DNA from: Pseudomonas sp. UYIF39
GTDB taxonomy: Bacteria; Pseudomonadota; Gammaproteobacteria; Pseudomonadales; Pseudomonadaceae
DNA length: 64,000 nucleotides
NCBI RefSeq assembly: GCF_029963765.1
Contig: NZ_JALBYU010000017.1
Coordinates: 1 to 64,000, forward strand
Direction: 5' to 3'
In this document: piece after piece, positions 16,095 through 25,029 of the stretch
How the letters are laid out: each line of letters opens with the position of its first letter
Numbering within the stretch: position 1 is the first letter of the stretch
Position numbers and translations under genes: made by a program
Notes under the pieces: generated by a model
Seen by the model: only the letters and a program-made list of their open reading frames with translations
Database searches by the model: none
Told to the model about the DNA's origin: nothing

Positions 16095-16676
16095 ATGTCG
16101 ACATTAGATGAAGAAGATCGCCGCGAATACTACCGTATCGAGGACACGATCGCACTGGAAATTCGGCCCCTGTCCGCTCCTGAAGCCGCAGGCCAGGATG
16201 TGTTGCAGGATGCTTCCCCACTGTTCAACTTGCTCAGCGAGCTGCACCTGAGCGAATTCGAGTCACAGCACCTGTTGCGCCAGATCAGTGAGCGCGACCG
16301 GAACCTCGCCGCATTCCTGAAATCCCAGAATAAACGCATCGATTTGCTGAGCCAGGTGATCGCAATCACCGTACTCGGGCAGATCGGCGAACCGCAGCCG
16401 GTAATCATTTCCGAAGGCGGGATCGAATTTCAGTATCCGACGCCCATTGCCGAGGGCACGCACCTGTCGGTCAAGCTGGTGCTGATGCCGCAAGCCCTCG
16501 GACTCTTGCTGCGCGCTCGCGTCACCCATTGCGATCGCAAAGGCGACGGCTACGACGTCGGCACCGAGTTCGAATACCCGACCGATGCCCAGCGCCAATT
16601 GCTGGCCCGCTACATTTTGCAGAAGCAGGCCCAGGAACGACGCCTGGCCCGCGAACATAACGAATCAGGCATTTAA
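16095..16676 (+). CDS. PilZ-domain protein
   Basis: The protein is 193 residues. It begins RREYYRIEDTIALEIRP, a PilZ-like N-terminal motif, and has a helical insert (about 45-95, SEFESQHLLRQISERDRNLAAFL). A C-terminal half then has IISEGGIEFQYP.PIAEGTHLSVKL and VTHCDRKGDGYDVGTEFEYP, a typical PilZ beta-barrel. The canonical RxxxR and D/NxSxxG c-di-GMP motifs are both altered (RREYYR and ISEGGI), so ligand binding is uncertain. It matches the PAO1 PilZ gene between the lol operon and the glycerophosphodiesterase. It is 14 bases from the next gene, in an apparent operon. Confidence 0.75.
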   Translation: MSTLDEEDRREYYRIEDTIALEIRPLSAPEAAGQDVLQDASPLFNLLSELHLSEFESQHLLRQISERDRNLAAFLKSQNKRIDLLSQVIAITVLGQIGEPQPVIISEGGIEFQYPTPIAEGTHLSVKLVLMPQALGLLLRARVTHCDRKGDGYDVGTEFEYPTDAQRQLLARYILQKQAQERRLAREHNESGI

Positions 16677-16690
16677 TTTAAGGAAGAACC

Positions 16691-17413
16691 GTGACTCTCA
16701 TCTACGGCCATCGCGGCGCCAAGGGCGAAGCACCTGAAAATACGCTGACCAGTTTTCAACAATGCCTCAAGCACGGCGTGCGCCGCTGCGAACTGGACCT
16801 GCACCTGTCCATGGACGGCGAGTTGATGGTCATCCACGACCCGACACTCAAGCGCACCACCGACCGTCGCGGCAAAGTCGTCGAGCATACGGCGGCCGAG
16901 CTTGTGACCTACGACGCGCGCACTGGCGGACCGGGCTGGATCAAACCGTGCCCGATTCCAACGCTGGAAGAACTGTTCGAGAAATGCGATTTCGAGCACT
17001 GGCAACTGGAAGTCAAAAGCGCTTCACGCACCCGCGCCGCGACTACGGTGTTGGCGATTCGCGAAATGGCTCAGCGTTTCGGCCTGCTCGACAAGGTCAC
17101 GATCACCTCGAGTTCGCGGGAAGTATTGAAAGCTGCGCTGGACTTCGTGCCGGATGTGTCCCGCGGATTGGTGGCCGAGTACGCCTGGCTCGACCCGTTG
17201 AAGGTCGCGCAAAGCTATGGCTGTGAGATTCTGGCGCTGAACTGGACCCTGTGTACGCCGGAACGCCTGCAGAAGGCGCAGCGTCAGGGGCTGCATGTGT
17301 CGGTATGGACAGTCAACGAGCCCGCGCTAATGCGCAGACTCGCCGACTTCGGCGTTGACAGCCTGATTACAGACTTTCCCGGTTTGGCCAGCGCCACGCT
17401 CGAGAATTGCTGA
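16691..17413 (+). CDS. Cytoplasmic glycerophosphodiester phosphodiesterase (UgpQ-like)
   Basis: The protein is 240 residues with no signal peptide. It hydrolyses glycerophosphodiesters such as glycerophosphocholine to glycerol 3-phosphate and an alcohol. The GDPD TIM barrel is evident: YGHRGAKGEAPENTL with catalytic His and Arg-Gly, CELDLHLSMDGELMVIHDPTLKRTTDRRG with metal-binding Glu and Asp and the second catalytic His, LEVKSA with a Lys, and SLITDFPG at the end. The length matches UgpQ, not the secreted GlpQ. RBS AAGGAAG precedes the start. Confidence 0.92.
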   Translation: MTLIYGHRGAKGEAPENTLTSFQQCLKHGVRRCELDLHLSMDGELMVIHDPTLKRTTDRRGKVVEHTAAELVTYDARTGGPGWIKPCPIPTLEELFEKCDFEHWQLEVKSASRTRAATTVLAIREMAQRFGLLDKVTITSSSREVLKAALDFVPDVSRGLVAEYAWLDPLKVAQSYGCEILALNWTLCTPERLQKAQRQGLHVSVWTVNEPALMRRLADFGVDSLITDFPGLASATLENC

Positions 17414-17455
17414 AATCGGTCTCCCCGGCCGGCTCAGGCCACCGGCCGGAGCCGC

Positions 17456-18850
17456 TCAAAAAAGCCGGTTGAGGCCATCGTACGCTGCAACCCGATAGGC
17501 TTCAGCCATGGTCGGGTAGTTGAACGTCGTGTTGACGAAGTACTTCAGCGTGTTCTGTTCGCCCGGCTGGTTCATGATCGCCTGGCCAATGTGAACGATC
17601 TCCGACGCCTGATAACCGAAGCAGTGAACGCCCAGCACTTCCAGGGTTTCGCGGTGGAACAGAATCTTCAGCATGCCCTGAGGCTCGCCGGCGATCTGTG
17701 CACGCGCCATGCCCTTGAAGAACGCCTTGCCCACTTCGTACGGCACCTTGGCCTGAGTCAGCTCCTGCTCGTTCTTGCCGATCGAGCTGATCTCCGGAAT
17801 GGTGTAGATGCCGGTTGGCACGTCGTTGACGAAGCGCCAGCTATGGTTGTCAACGATGCTGCCAGCGGCCGAACGACCCTGGTCGTGAGCGGCACTGGCC
17901 AGGCTCGGCCAACCAATCACGTCACCGGCACCGTAGATGTTCGGCCTGCAGGTACGGTAGGCCTCGTCGACTTCGATCTGGCCACGGCTGTTGACCTTCA
18001 CGCCGACGTTTTCCAGACCCAACTGGTCGGTGTTGCCGGTACGACCGTTGCACCAGAGCAAGGCGTCGGCCTTGATCTTCTTGCCGGATTTGAGGTGCAG
18101 GATCACACCGTTGTCCACGCCTTCGACGCGGTCGTAGTCTTCGTTGTGACGAACCGTGATGTTGTTGTTGCTGAAGTGATAGCTCAGGGCCTGGGAAATT
18201 TCCGAGTCGAGGAAGCTCAGCAACTGACCGCGGTTGTCTACCAGTTCAACCAGCACACCCAGACCGCTGAAGATCGAGGCGTATTCGCAACCGATCACAC
18301 CGGCACCGTAAACGATGAGTTTGCGCGGGGTGTGGCCGAGGCTGAGGATGGTGTCGCTATCGTAGATACGCGGGTGATGGAAATCGATGTCCGCCGGGCG
18401 ATACGGACGCGAGCCGGTGGCGATGATGATGTGCTTGGCCACCAGTTTTTCGACTACGCCGTTAGCGCAGACCACTTCAATGGTTTGCTCGTCAGCGAAG
18501 CTGCCGGTGCCGAAGAACACGTCCACGCGGTTACGGGCGTAGTAGCCGGTGCGCGAGGCGACTTGTTTGGAGATGACTTTTTCGGCGCTTTTCAACACGT
18601 CCGGGAACGAGAACCAGCGTGGCTCACCAATGGCCCGGAACATCGGGTTGGTGTTGAACTGCATGATCTGCCGGACCGAGTGACGCAGTGCCTTGGACGG
18701 GATGGTGCCCAGGTGGGTGCAGTTGCCGCCGACCTGGCGACGGCTATCGACCATCGCCACCTTGCGCCCTGCTTTGGCGGCGTTCATTGCCGCGCCTTCT
18801 CCCGCCGGGCCGGAACCCAGCACCACCACGTCGTAGTTGTAGACAGCCAT
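17456..18850 (-). CDS. sthA: Soluble pyridine nucleotide transhydrogenase
   Basis: The 464-residue cytoplasmic flavoprotein interconverts NADPH and NAD with NADP and NADH. It has the Rossmann FAD motif VLGSGPAGEGAAM at the N-terminus. GGNCTHLGTIPSKALR is the lipoamide-dehydrogenase-type segment in which the second redox Cys is Thr, as is typical for SthA. The NAD(P) Rossmann motif is VYGAGVIGCEYASIFSGLG, FAD motif 2 is IYGAGDVIG, and a C-terminal dimer domain holds HCFGYQASEIVHIGQA. It is monocistronic; about 200 bases up to apbE hold its promoter. Length is normal. Confidence 0.95.
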   Translation of the reverse strand: MAVYNYDVVVLGSGPAGEGAAMNAAKAGRKVAMVDSRRQVGGNCTHLGTIPSKALRHSVRQIMQFNTNPMFRAIGEPRWFSFPDVLKSAEKVISKQVASRTGYYARNRVDVFFGTGSFADEQTIEVVCANGVVEKLVAKHIIIATGSRPYRPADIDFHHPRIYDSDTILSLGHTPRKLIVYGAGVIGCEYASIFSGLGVLVELVDNRGQLLSFLDSEISQALSYHFSNNNITVRHNEDYDRVEGVDNGVILHLKSGKKIKADALLWCNGRTGNTDQLGLENVGVKVNSRGQIEVDEAYRTCRPNIYGAGDVIGWPSLASAAHDQGRSAAGSIVDNHSWRFVNDVPTGIYTIPEISSIGKNEQELTQAKVPYEVGKAFFKGMARAQIAGEPQGMLKILFHRETLEVLGVHCFGYQASEIVHIGQAIMNQPGEQNTLKYFVNTTFNYPTMAEAYRVAAYDGLNRLF

Positions 18851-19057
18851 GCATACTCCTCAGAACAGGCCGCGGCGCCCTCGGCACCTGCGGCTAAATC
18901 ACGCCGATCTGCGGCGTGAAGGAACAATTTGGGGCCAGTGCAGAACCCGGACACAGTCTATATAAGCGTCAACGCCGCGCACATTAACCCTTGGTCGCGT
19001 CGTAGGCTACTTTTGCCTGCACTACAACGCCAGTCTTCAATGCTTGAATCGCTGTCA

Positions 19058-20074
19058 TCATTCGGTTTTTCCGCCACTCAAGCGTTCAAAAGCCTGATTG
19101 GTTCGTATGACGAAACCTGTATCGGCACGAATCACAAAGAATGCACCGATGTCGTGTTTTTCTGCGTAGTCCCAACCCCGTTCAGGGCCCAGAATCAGCA
19201 ACAGCGTTGATAAGCCATCGGCCATCAATGCTGAAGGATGAATCACCGTGACTGACGCTAGGGTGTGTGAGACCGGTGCCCCGGCGCGGGCATCGAAGGT
19301 GTGGGAATAACGCCGACCGTCCTGCACGAAATAGTTGCGGTAGTCGCCGGAAGTGGAAACGCCGTAGCCGTCGACGGCGATGATGCGCTCGGCCACTCGC
19401 TGGTCGTCGCGGGGTTCTTCCAGGGCGATGTGCCACGGTGAGCCGTCGAGTTTTTTGCCGGCTGCCTTGAGTTCGCCGGTGGCTTCGGCGAGGTAGCTGT
19501 GGATGCCCATTGCTTCGAGTTTTGCGGCAATCGTGTCGACTGCGTAGCCGGCGGCGATGCTGTTGAAGTCGACCTCGACCGCGGCATCCTTGCAAAGCTG
19601 ATCGCCGTCGATACGCAGGTGTTGGTAACCGACTCGCTGCCTGACTTCGGCCAGCGCCTGGGCCGAGGGGACTTTCTCATTACGAGCCTGCGGGCCGAAA
19701 CCCCAGAGGTTGAGCAACGGCTCCACCGTCAGGTCGAAGGAACCTTCGCTTTGTTCCGACAGACGCTGACCGACGCGCACCAGTTTGAGGATCGGCGCGG
19801 GCATTTTCTGACAGCGGTTGGCGGGTAGATCGTTGAAGCGTTCGATGTCGGAGTCGCTGCGGTAAGTCGACATTTGTTGATCGACTTCAGCAAGGATCTT
19901 TTCGACCTGAACACGGACCTCGGTCGGGGTGGGAAGCCCGGTATGGCGCAGGTACTTGATCGAATACGTGCTGCCCATGGTCGGGCCGCCGAAGCTTTCC
20001 ATGGAATCGCCGTTGCCGCAGCCGGACAGGGCAACGAAGAGCACCAGGAAATAACCTTTTTGTCTGTTCAACAC
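19058..20074 (-). CDS. apbE: FAD:protein FMN transferase, ApbE lipoprotein
   Basis: About 338 residues from GTG 20074 (GGAG 10 bases upstream); a TTG at 20113 gives a longer form. The N-terminal signal LVLFVALSGC is a lipobox, so it should be a periplasm-facing lipoprotein. ApbE motifs are present: GGPTMGSTYSIKY, the Asp-rich AVEVDFNSIAAGYAVD, the HTFDARAGAPVSH segment and the catalytic/FAD region TVIHPSALMADGLSTLLLILG. It attaches FMN through phosphoester bonds to Thr of acceptor proteins, classically NqrB, NqrC and RnfG. In PAO1 it adjoins the nqr operon. Here an exopolysaccharide-type operon follows, so its acceptor is not in the window. Confidence 0.93.
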   Translation of the reverse strand: MLNRQKGYFLVLFVALSGCGNGDSMESFGGPTMGSTYSIKYLRHTGLPTPTEVRVQVEKILAEVDQQMSTYRSDSDIERFNDLPANRCQKMPAPILKLVRVGQRLSEQSEGSFDLTVEPLLNLWGFGPQARNEKVPSAQALAEVRQRVGYQHLRIDGDQLCKDAAVEVDFNSIAAGYAVDTIAAKLEAMGIHSYLAEATGELKAAGKKLDGSPWHIALEEPRDDQRVAERIIAVDGYGVSTSGDYRNYFVQDGRRYSHTFDARAGAPVSHTLASVTVIHPSALMADGLSTLLLILGPERGWDYAEKHDIGAFFVIRADTGFVIRTNQAFERLSGGKTE

Positions 20075-20136
20075 TTGCCACACTCTCCAAAGCACTTCCT
20101 GACACAACGCCAAGGCTGGCCATTATGCGATAGAAA

Positions 20137-20162
20137 TGTGGGAGCGAGCTTGCTCGCGATGA
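20137..20162. repeat. Single REP element (GTGGGAGCGAGCTTGCTCGCGA type)
   Basis: TGTGGGAGCGAGCTTGCTCGCGATGA contains the GCGAGC/GCTCGC stem of the common fluorescens-group REP. It lies between the outer-membrane factor gene and apbE. A related inverted pair is at 62338-62430. Confidence 0.8.
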
Positions 20163-20183
20163 GGCCCGCCAGAACACTACAAC

Positions 20184-21623
20184 TTAACGATCCGCCACCT
20201 TCAACGACCGACTCCACCCCCCACCCAACGCCTTGTACAACGTCACCTGATTAATCTCGCGCGCCAGTTCCAGCTGTGCCCATTTCTGCTGCGCATCGAA
20301 CAGCGAACGCTGAGCATCCATGGTGGAAAAATAGCTGTCCAGCCCGGACTCGAAACGTAACCGGGATTGCCGATACGCCTCCTGATAATCCCCTACCAGC
20401 TTTTTCTGAAACTCAACCTGCGTGAGCATTTCCTGGCGAGCATTCAAGGCATCGGCCGCCTCGCGAAAAGCGTTCTGCACCGTGGCTTCATAGGCCGCTA
20501 CTTGACCGTCGAACCGAGCATGACTGGCATCCACCTGAGCCCGCCGAGCTCCCCCATCGATCAACGGCAATGATCCCGCCAGCGCCACCGACCAGAACTC
20601 CGCCGGCCCACTGAGCAACCGGGAAAAATCCCCCGTCAGGCTGCCCAGAGCCGAGGTCAGGGAAAAGGTCGGGAAGTACGCACTACGAGCGGCGCCGATG
20701 TCCGCATTGGCGGCACGCAATTGGGCTTCGGCGGACATGATATCGGGTCGGCGCTCAACCAATGACGAGGGTAGACCGGCCGGCACGTCCAGCGTCGCCA
20801 ACTGTTCCCCCAGCGCACCGGTTGGCAGCAATCCCTCCGGCACCGGTTGCCCCACCAGCACCCGCAGAGCATTGAGGTTCTGCGCCACTTGCATGCGATA
20901 GGTGTTGACCTGCACTGCCGCGGTATTGGTTTGCGCATCCGCCTGGTGGACGTCGATCCGCGCACTGGAACCAAGGTTAAAACTCTTGCGCAACAACTGC
21001 CCGTAGCGGTCCTGGGATTGATAGGTGGTCTGGGCGAGGTTGAGTAGATGCTGGTTGGCCTTGAGGCTCAACCAGGTGTTGGCAACTTCGCCGATCAACG
21101 CCAGCCGCGCCGTCTGATAATCCGCCTCTGACGCCTCGTAACGCGCACCGGCGGCGTTTCGCTGACTGCGAATGCGCCCGAAAAAGTCCAGTTCGTAGGA
21201 GGTGAAACCGCCCGCTGCCTGAAAGGTGTTCGCGATGCTGCCGGACGTATCACCACCGCCCGGTGTGCGCACCAGGGGTGGCAGCTTGCTGCGCCCGGCG
21301 TACGTGTCGATGCCGATCGTAGGAAAAAGTCCCGACCGTGCGGTGTCATAACCGGCCCTCGCCTCTTCGACACTGGCCGCGAACTGCCGCAGGCTGCGAT
21401 TATTGCTCAGGGCCAGTTCAATCAACTGGCGCAGTCGGTCATCGACCACGAAGCCACGCCAATCCTTGTCGAACGCCTGCTTGCCGCTGCAACACTCGCC
21501 AGCAGCGTTGGCCGGCCATTGCTGGTCGATCGGTGCGTCGGGTTTCTCATACGTAGGCTCCAGCGAACAACCGCCGAGCAACACCAAAGACATGAACCAT
21601 GAAGTGGGTAAGTAACTGTTCAT
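20184..21623 (-). CDS. NodT/TolC-family outer-membrane efflux lipoprotein of the polysaccharide operon
   Basis: 479 residues from ATG 21623, which has AGGTG upstream; a GTG at 21632 is the alternative. The signal ends in LLGGCSLEP, a lipobox, and is followed by the NodT family start YEKPDAPIDQQW. Two OEP repeats follow: residues about 60-240 with ALSNNRSLR, GYDTARSGLFPTI and SYELDFFGRIR, and about 260-450 with LVERRPDIMSAEAQLRAANADIGAARSAYFP. Such proteins form trimeric beta-barrel/alpha-barrel channels. It starts 10 bases after the glycosyltransferase stop and is the last gene of the four. It should be the outer-membrane exit for whatever the operon makes, paired with the HlyD-type adaptor at 25026-26231. 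Confidence 0.9.
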   Translation of the reverse strand: MNSYLPTSWFMSLVLLGGCSLEPTYEKPDAPIDQQWPANAAGECCSGKQAFDKDWRGFVVDDRLRQLIELALSNNRSLRQFAASVEEARAGYDTARSGLFPTIGIDTYAGRSKLPPLVRTPGGGDTSGSIANTFQAAGGFTSYELDFFGRIRSQRNAAGARYEASEADYQTARLALIGEVANTWLSLKANQHLLNLAQTTYQSQDRYGQLLRKSFNLGSSARIDVHQADAQTNTAAVQVNTYRMQVAQNLNALRVLVGQPVPEGLLPTGALGEQLATLDVPAGLPSSLVERRPDIMSAEAQLRAANADIGAARSAYFPTFSLTSALGSLTGDFSRLLSGPAEFWSVALAGSLPLIDGGARRAQVDASHARFDGQVAAYEATVQNAFREAADALNARQEMLTQVEFQKKLVGDYQEAYRQSRLRFESGLDSYFSTMDAQRSLFDAQQKWAQLELAREINQVTLYKALGGGWSRSLKVADR

Positions 21624-21632
21624 CACGCGCAC

Positions 21633-23783
21633 CTACAAGCGTTGGCCGAGCAAAGCTCGTAAGGGAGAAAGCAGCACAGTCCACAGGCCGGACCTGCCGA
21701 CACTGATGTGCGGCAGTGGTTGTTTGTGCGAACGAACACTGACCGGCCGCCACCGAGGCAACGGTACGTAAGACGACGCCTTGGCTCGCGCAGGCAAACG
21801 CGGTCCCGTGCGTTTTTCGCCCAGTAATGAACGGCGCAGCAAGGTGCCGAACGCCAACGCTGGTTCAGCCTTGCTGACCACGTTGATAGTCGCGTCGCTG
21901 AACAGCCGCGCAATCAACCGCCGACGCAGTGCTTCATCAAGGTCGGCAAACCTCAAGCCCAGCTGGTCGTCGCCGTGATTGCGCATGACTTCGACGTCGA
22001 GCCACCCGAGTTTGTCGATCCATATCTGACCGCAAAGCCCCGGTTTGATCGAAGAGGCTAAGGCGCAGCTCAAGGACGCGCCGCTGAGGGAAATATCCAC
22101 CAGGCGACCGGGAAGGACTTTGCCGCCAAAGCGGAAACCGGTGGGTTTGTTGAAGGGAAAACGTTCTTCGCCGTGTAGCCGCGGTCGGTCGACACAGGCC
22201 ACCAGGGTAGCCAGGTTGTAGACCAGCGCGACAACCGTCCAACACAGATTGAACAGCATGTTGCCGTCGAACGAGGCGGCGGTGCTGATGGCGACGTAAG
22301 CACCGATCTGCGAGAACAGCGTCAGCGCGAAAAAGAATCCGAACAGCTTCCAGTGCACCATCGTGCGCGAACGATCAAGGCCTTTGGCAGTCACTTTGAA
22401 CGGCCGCCCGAACGGCCGGATCATCGCGCTGAAGAGAGTTGCAGTGACCGCCAGAGAGGCAACAATCTGCGTGACCTCGGTAAAAACAGGCAAGGTGCGC
22501 CGATCCGTGACCCAGGTCCCGTAACCCCAGAACGCAATCAACGCCGGCATGCCAAAGGCGAGGAAGTCGACCGGATTGGCGTAAAAACCGGCGATGCCGA
22601 AATACCAATACAGCACCGGCGAGACCAGCATCATCAAAATGAACGGCTTGGAAAACCAGTGCATCAGGCCATGCACGTAGTGCAAGCGGTCATTGAGCGT
22701 GTAGCCACTGCCTCGCAGCGGACCGTCCTTGAGCAACGCCACCTGAATGGTGCCCAGGCACCAGCGTCCGCGCTGGTTGATGTATTCGGTCAGGCCCTCG
22801 GCAGACAGACCGATCGACAGACGCTCATTCAGCCAGCGCGTGACGTAGCCTTTTTGCAGCAGTCGATAGGTCGTGTAGATGTCTTCGCAGACCGAGCCTG
22901 TAGGAAAACCGCCAATCTCGTTGATCAAATCACGCCGTACGACGAAGGACGTACCGACGCAAAACGCCGCGCCCCAACCGTCCTTGGCTGGCTGGAACAC
23001 ATCAAAGAACACCCGCTGCTCATCCACCCAGCAGGCAGACGTGCCGAGGTTGTGCTGAATCGGATCAGGGTTGTAATAGAACTGCGGCGTTTGCACCAGA
23101 CCGACTTTCGCGTCGTCGAACAACCCCAGCGTGCGCATCAGAATCGGTTGCTGCGGGGCGAAGTCGGCGTCGAGCACCAGAATGTAAGGTGCATTGCTGC
23201 CGGCCGCCGATTGGCGCAAGCCGTTGTTCAGATTGCCGGCCTTGGCGTGTGAGTTGTCGGGGCGCCGCGCGTATTGCACGCCGACCTCGGCGCAGTAATC
23301 GCGCAACCAGTCGCGGCGCGTATCGTCGAGCACCCAGAGGGTGAAGTTGGGGTAGTCGATGGCCTGGGCGGCAATGATGGTTTTTTCCAGGATGTCCAAA
23401 CCTTCGTTATACGTGGCGATAAACACGTCCACCGCTGGCACGTTCGCGCCCTGTGCGCGAAGCCGCCGCTCGCTGGCATCAGCATCCTTGGAGTGATCCG
23501 AGCGACACAGCATCACGATGATAGAAAACAGCGTGTAACCAATCGCCAGCATCTCGAAGAACAAAAAGGCGTACGCCCAGACCGTGGCAAAGCCTGAATG
23601 ACTGTCGGGCAACGTGTCGCGAATCCGCCAGGCGGCGTAGTTGACCAGCAACAACACGGTGATTGCGCCGAAACCGGCACGCGCCGCCCATTGATCCCGA
23701 TGGGTCAGACAGGTGAACAGAATCACCACTGCCAGCGTCCAGAAATTGATTTGCAGCAGTTGCAGCGAGTCCAGTGCCTGCAT
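21633..23783 (-). CDS. Cellulose-synthase-like family 2 glycosyltransferase with C-terminal PilZ domain
   Basis: The protein is 716 residues. Three N-terminal TM segments (about 12-28, 36-52, 66-92) precede a cytosolic GT2 domain (about 115-350). The processive-synthase motifs are there: LDD near 153, DAD at 205-207, QTPQFYYN at 231-238, a CED in place of TED at 299-301, and QRGRW at 337-341. Five more TM segments (about 375-530) form the channel. A PilZ domain (about 532-635) follows with DISLSG at 562-567, but the upstream RxxxR spacing is not met. A basic, low-complexity tail of about 80 residues ends the protein. It should polymerise a beta-linked polysaccharide and translocate it across the inner membrane; the sugar is unknown. 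Activation by c-di-GMP is plausible but the motif is incomplete. No BcsB-like gene is present. Confidence 0.9.
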   Translation of the reverse strand: MQALDSLQLLQINFWTLAVVILFTCLTHRDQWAARAGFGAITVLLLVNYAAWRIRDTLPDSHSGFATVWAYAFLFFEMLAIGYTLFSIIVMLCRSDHSKDADASERRLRAQGANVPAVDVFIATYNEGLDILEKTIIAAQAIDYPNFTLWVLDDTRRDWLRDYCAEVGVQYARRPDNSHAKAGNLNNGLRQSAAGSNAPYILVLDADFAPQQPILMRTLGLFDDAKVGLVQTPQFYYNPDPIQHNLGTSACWVDEQRVFFDVFQPAKDGWGAAFCVGTSFVVRRDLINEIGGFPTGSVCEDIYTTYRLLQKGYVTRWLNERLSIGLSAEGLTEYINQRGRWCLGTIQVALLKDGPLRGSGYTLNDRLHYVHGLMHWFSKPFILMMLVSPVLYWYFGIAGFYANPVDFLAFGMPALIAFWGYGTWVTDRRTLPVFTEVTQIVASLAVTATLFSAMIRPFGRPFKVTAKGLDRSRTMVHWKLFGFFFALTLFSQIGAYVAISTAASFDGNMLFNLCWTVVALVYNLATLVACVDRPRLHGEERFPFNKPTGFRFGGKVLPGRLVDISLSGASLSCALASSIKPGLCGQIWIDKLGWLDVEVMRNHGDDQLGLRFADLDEALRRRLIARLFSDATINVVSKAEPALAFGTLLRRSLLGEKRTGPRLPARAKASSYVPLPRWRPVSVRSHKQPLPHISVGRSGLWTVLLSPLRALLGQRL

Positions 23784-23784
23784 G

Positions 23785-25029
23785 TCAGTCAGCCTCTAGC
23801 GAACCGGTGAAGGGATTGACGCCGGTGGCCGCAATCGCCGCCCACGCTGTAGCGCCCAAGTGAGGCAGGTGGTAATAGAAAAAGTCATTGGTGACGGAGT
23901 CCGGGCCTATGGCCAGCCCGGTACTGATGCGCGGCGCCGGTGTTGCAAACAGCCAGCCATTGCCGGCCTCTTGGGCCAGCAACACGCTCCACAGCGGTTG
24001 TGCCTTGTCACTCAGGCCGCTCAAACGCGCGACGGCAGCGGCCTGGGCGGTGCCTTCGGTCCATAAACCGTCGGGATCACGGTTGAAACCGTAACCTTCG
24101 CCGGCGCGGTGAGCGTGGTCGATGAATGCGAAGACCCGACGCCAGTCCTTGGGTGGATCGTGCAAAGCGATCAATGGCCAGATCTGCGCATCCAGACCAG
24201 AGCGCACGCGGTCCGAGGTTTGGCCATCCGCTCCGGTACCGATCAGAAAGCGCCCTTCTTCAGCGTCCCACTGGCTGTTCACAAACTGCCGGGCAATCCG
24301 CGCCTGCCGCGCCGCCTCCTGATCCGGCGCCACATTGTTGAGCGCCGACCACGCCGCCGCCAGATCGACGTTGTGCTCGGTGGATTTCCAGTTTTGCTGG
24401 ATCTGTTTGGAGAAATAGCCGTAATAACCGCCGCTGAAGCCTGCCGGTGATTGCCCGTCGTAGGTATTTTGCTGCGACCAGTGCAAGGCTTGTCGCGCAG
24501 CTTCAAGGTAAGACGCCTCGCCGCTTTGGCGAAAAGCCTCCAACAAGGCCAACGCTGCCCACGCCTGATTGCCGGTGGCGCTGCTGACTTGATAGGCGTC
24601 CTGATTCCAGGCGTTGCGCTCGGTACTCCAGTAGCCCGGCAGTTTCATAGACGGTGCACCGACCGGGCCGGCAGCGTAGGCATTGCGCAGTCGTCCATCC
24701 TGATATTCCGGATCGTGGCGCGTGGCGAACGCCAATGCATCGGCGATCCGCCGCGCCGACTCGGTCTTGCCACATGCAAACAGCGCAATGCTCGCCAGCG
24801 CGTTATCGTAAGTGAACGCTACGCCGCGCAATGCCAGGATCGGCGCAGGCTGGCCATCCAGCGGTGGATAACTGGCCACCAGTACCGGACCTGCCGGCAA
24901 GGACGTCACGGCCCGGTCCAGCGCCGCACAGGTCATCACCGCCAATTGCGGCCTCGCTTGCGTGGCCATTGCAGACACTCCGCTGGCAAGCAGCATCAAA
25001 CCCAACATTCCTCGAAAAACGATATTCAT
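23785..25029 (-). CDS. Secreted six-hairpin (alpha/alpha)6-like protein of the polysaccharide operon
   Basis: The protein is 414 residues from ATG 25029, whose ATGA overlaps the stop of the adaptor gene. A signal peptide (1-24, cut near VSA/MATQ) directs it to the periplasm. Repeated helical segments with aromatic motifs recall (alpha/alpha)6-barrel glycosidases, lyases or epimerases: FTYDNALASIALFACG, STERNAWNQDAYQVSSATGNQAWAALALLEAF, FSGGYYGYFSKQIQQNWKSTEHNVDLAAAWSAL and GFNRDPDGLWTEGTAQAAAVARL. I cannot assign a substrate or catalytic pair with confidence. By analogy with BcsZ in cellulose operons and AlgL in alginate operons, it may trim or edit the polymer in the periplasm. Its stop is one base before the glycosyltransferase start. 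Confidence 0.75.
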   Translation of the reverse strand: MNIVFRGMLGLMLLASGVSAMATQARPQLAVMTCAALDRAVTSLPAGPVLVASYPPLDGQPAPILALRGVAFTYDNALASIALFACGKTESARRIADALAFATRHDPEYQDGRLRNAYAAGPVGAPSMKLPGYWSTERNAWNQDAYQVSSATGNQAWAALALLEAFRQSGEASYLEAARQALHWSQQNTYDGQSPAGFSGGYYGYFSKQIQQNWKSTEHNVDLAAAWSALNNVAPDQEAARQARIARQFVNSQWDAEEGRFLIGTGADGQTSDRVRSGLDAQIWPLIALHDPPKDWRRVFAFIDHAHRAGEGYGFNRDPDGLWTEGTAQAAAVARLSGLSDKAQPLWSVLLAQEAGNGWLFATPAPRISTGLAIGPDSVTNDFFYYHLPHLGATAWAAIAATGVNPFTGSLEAD

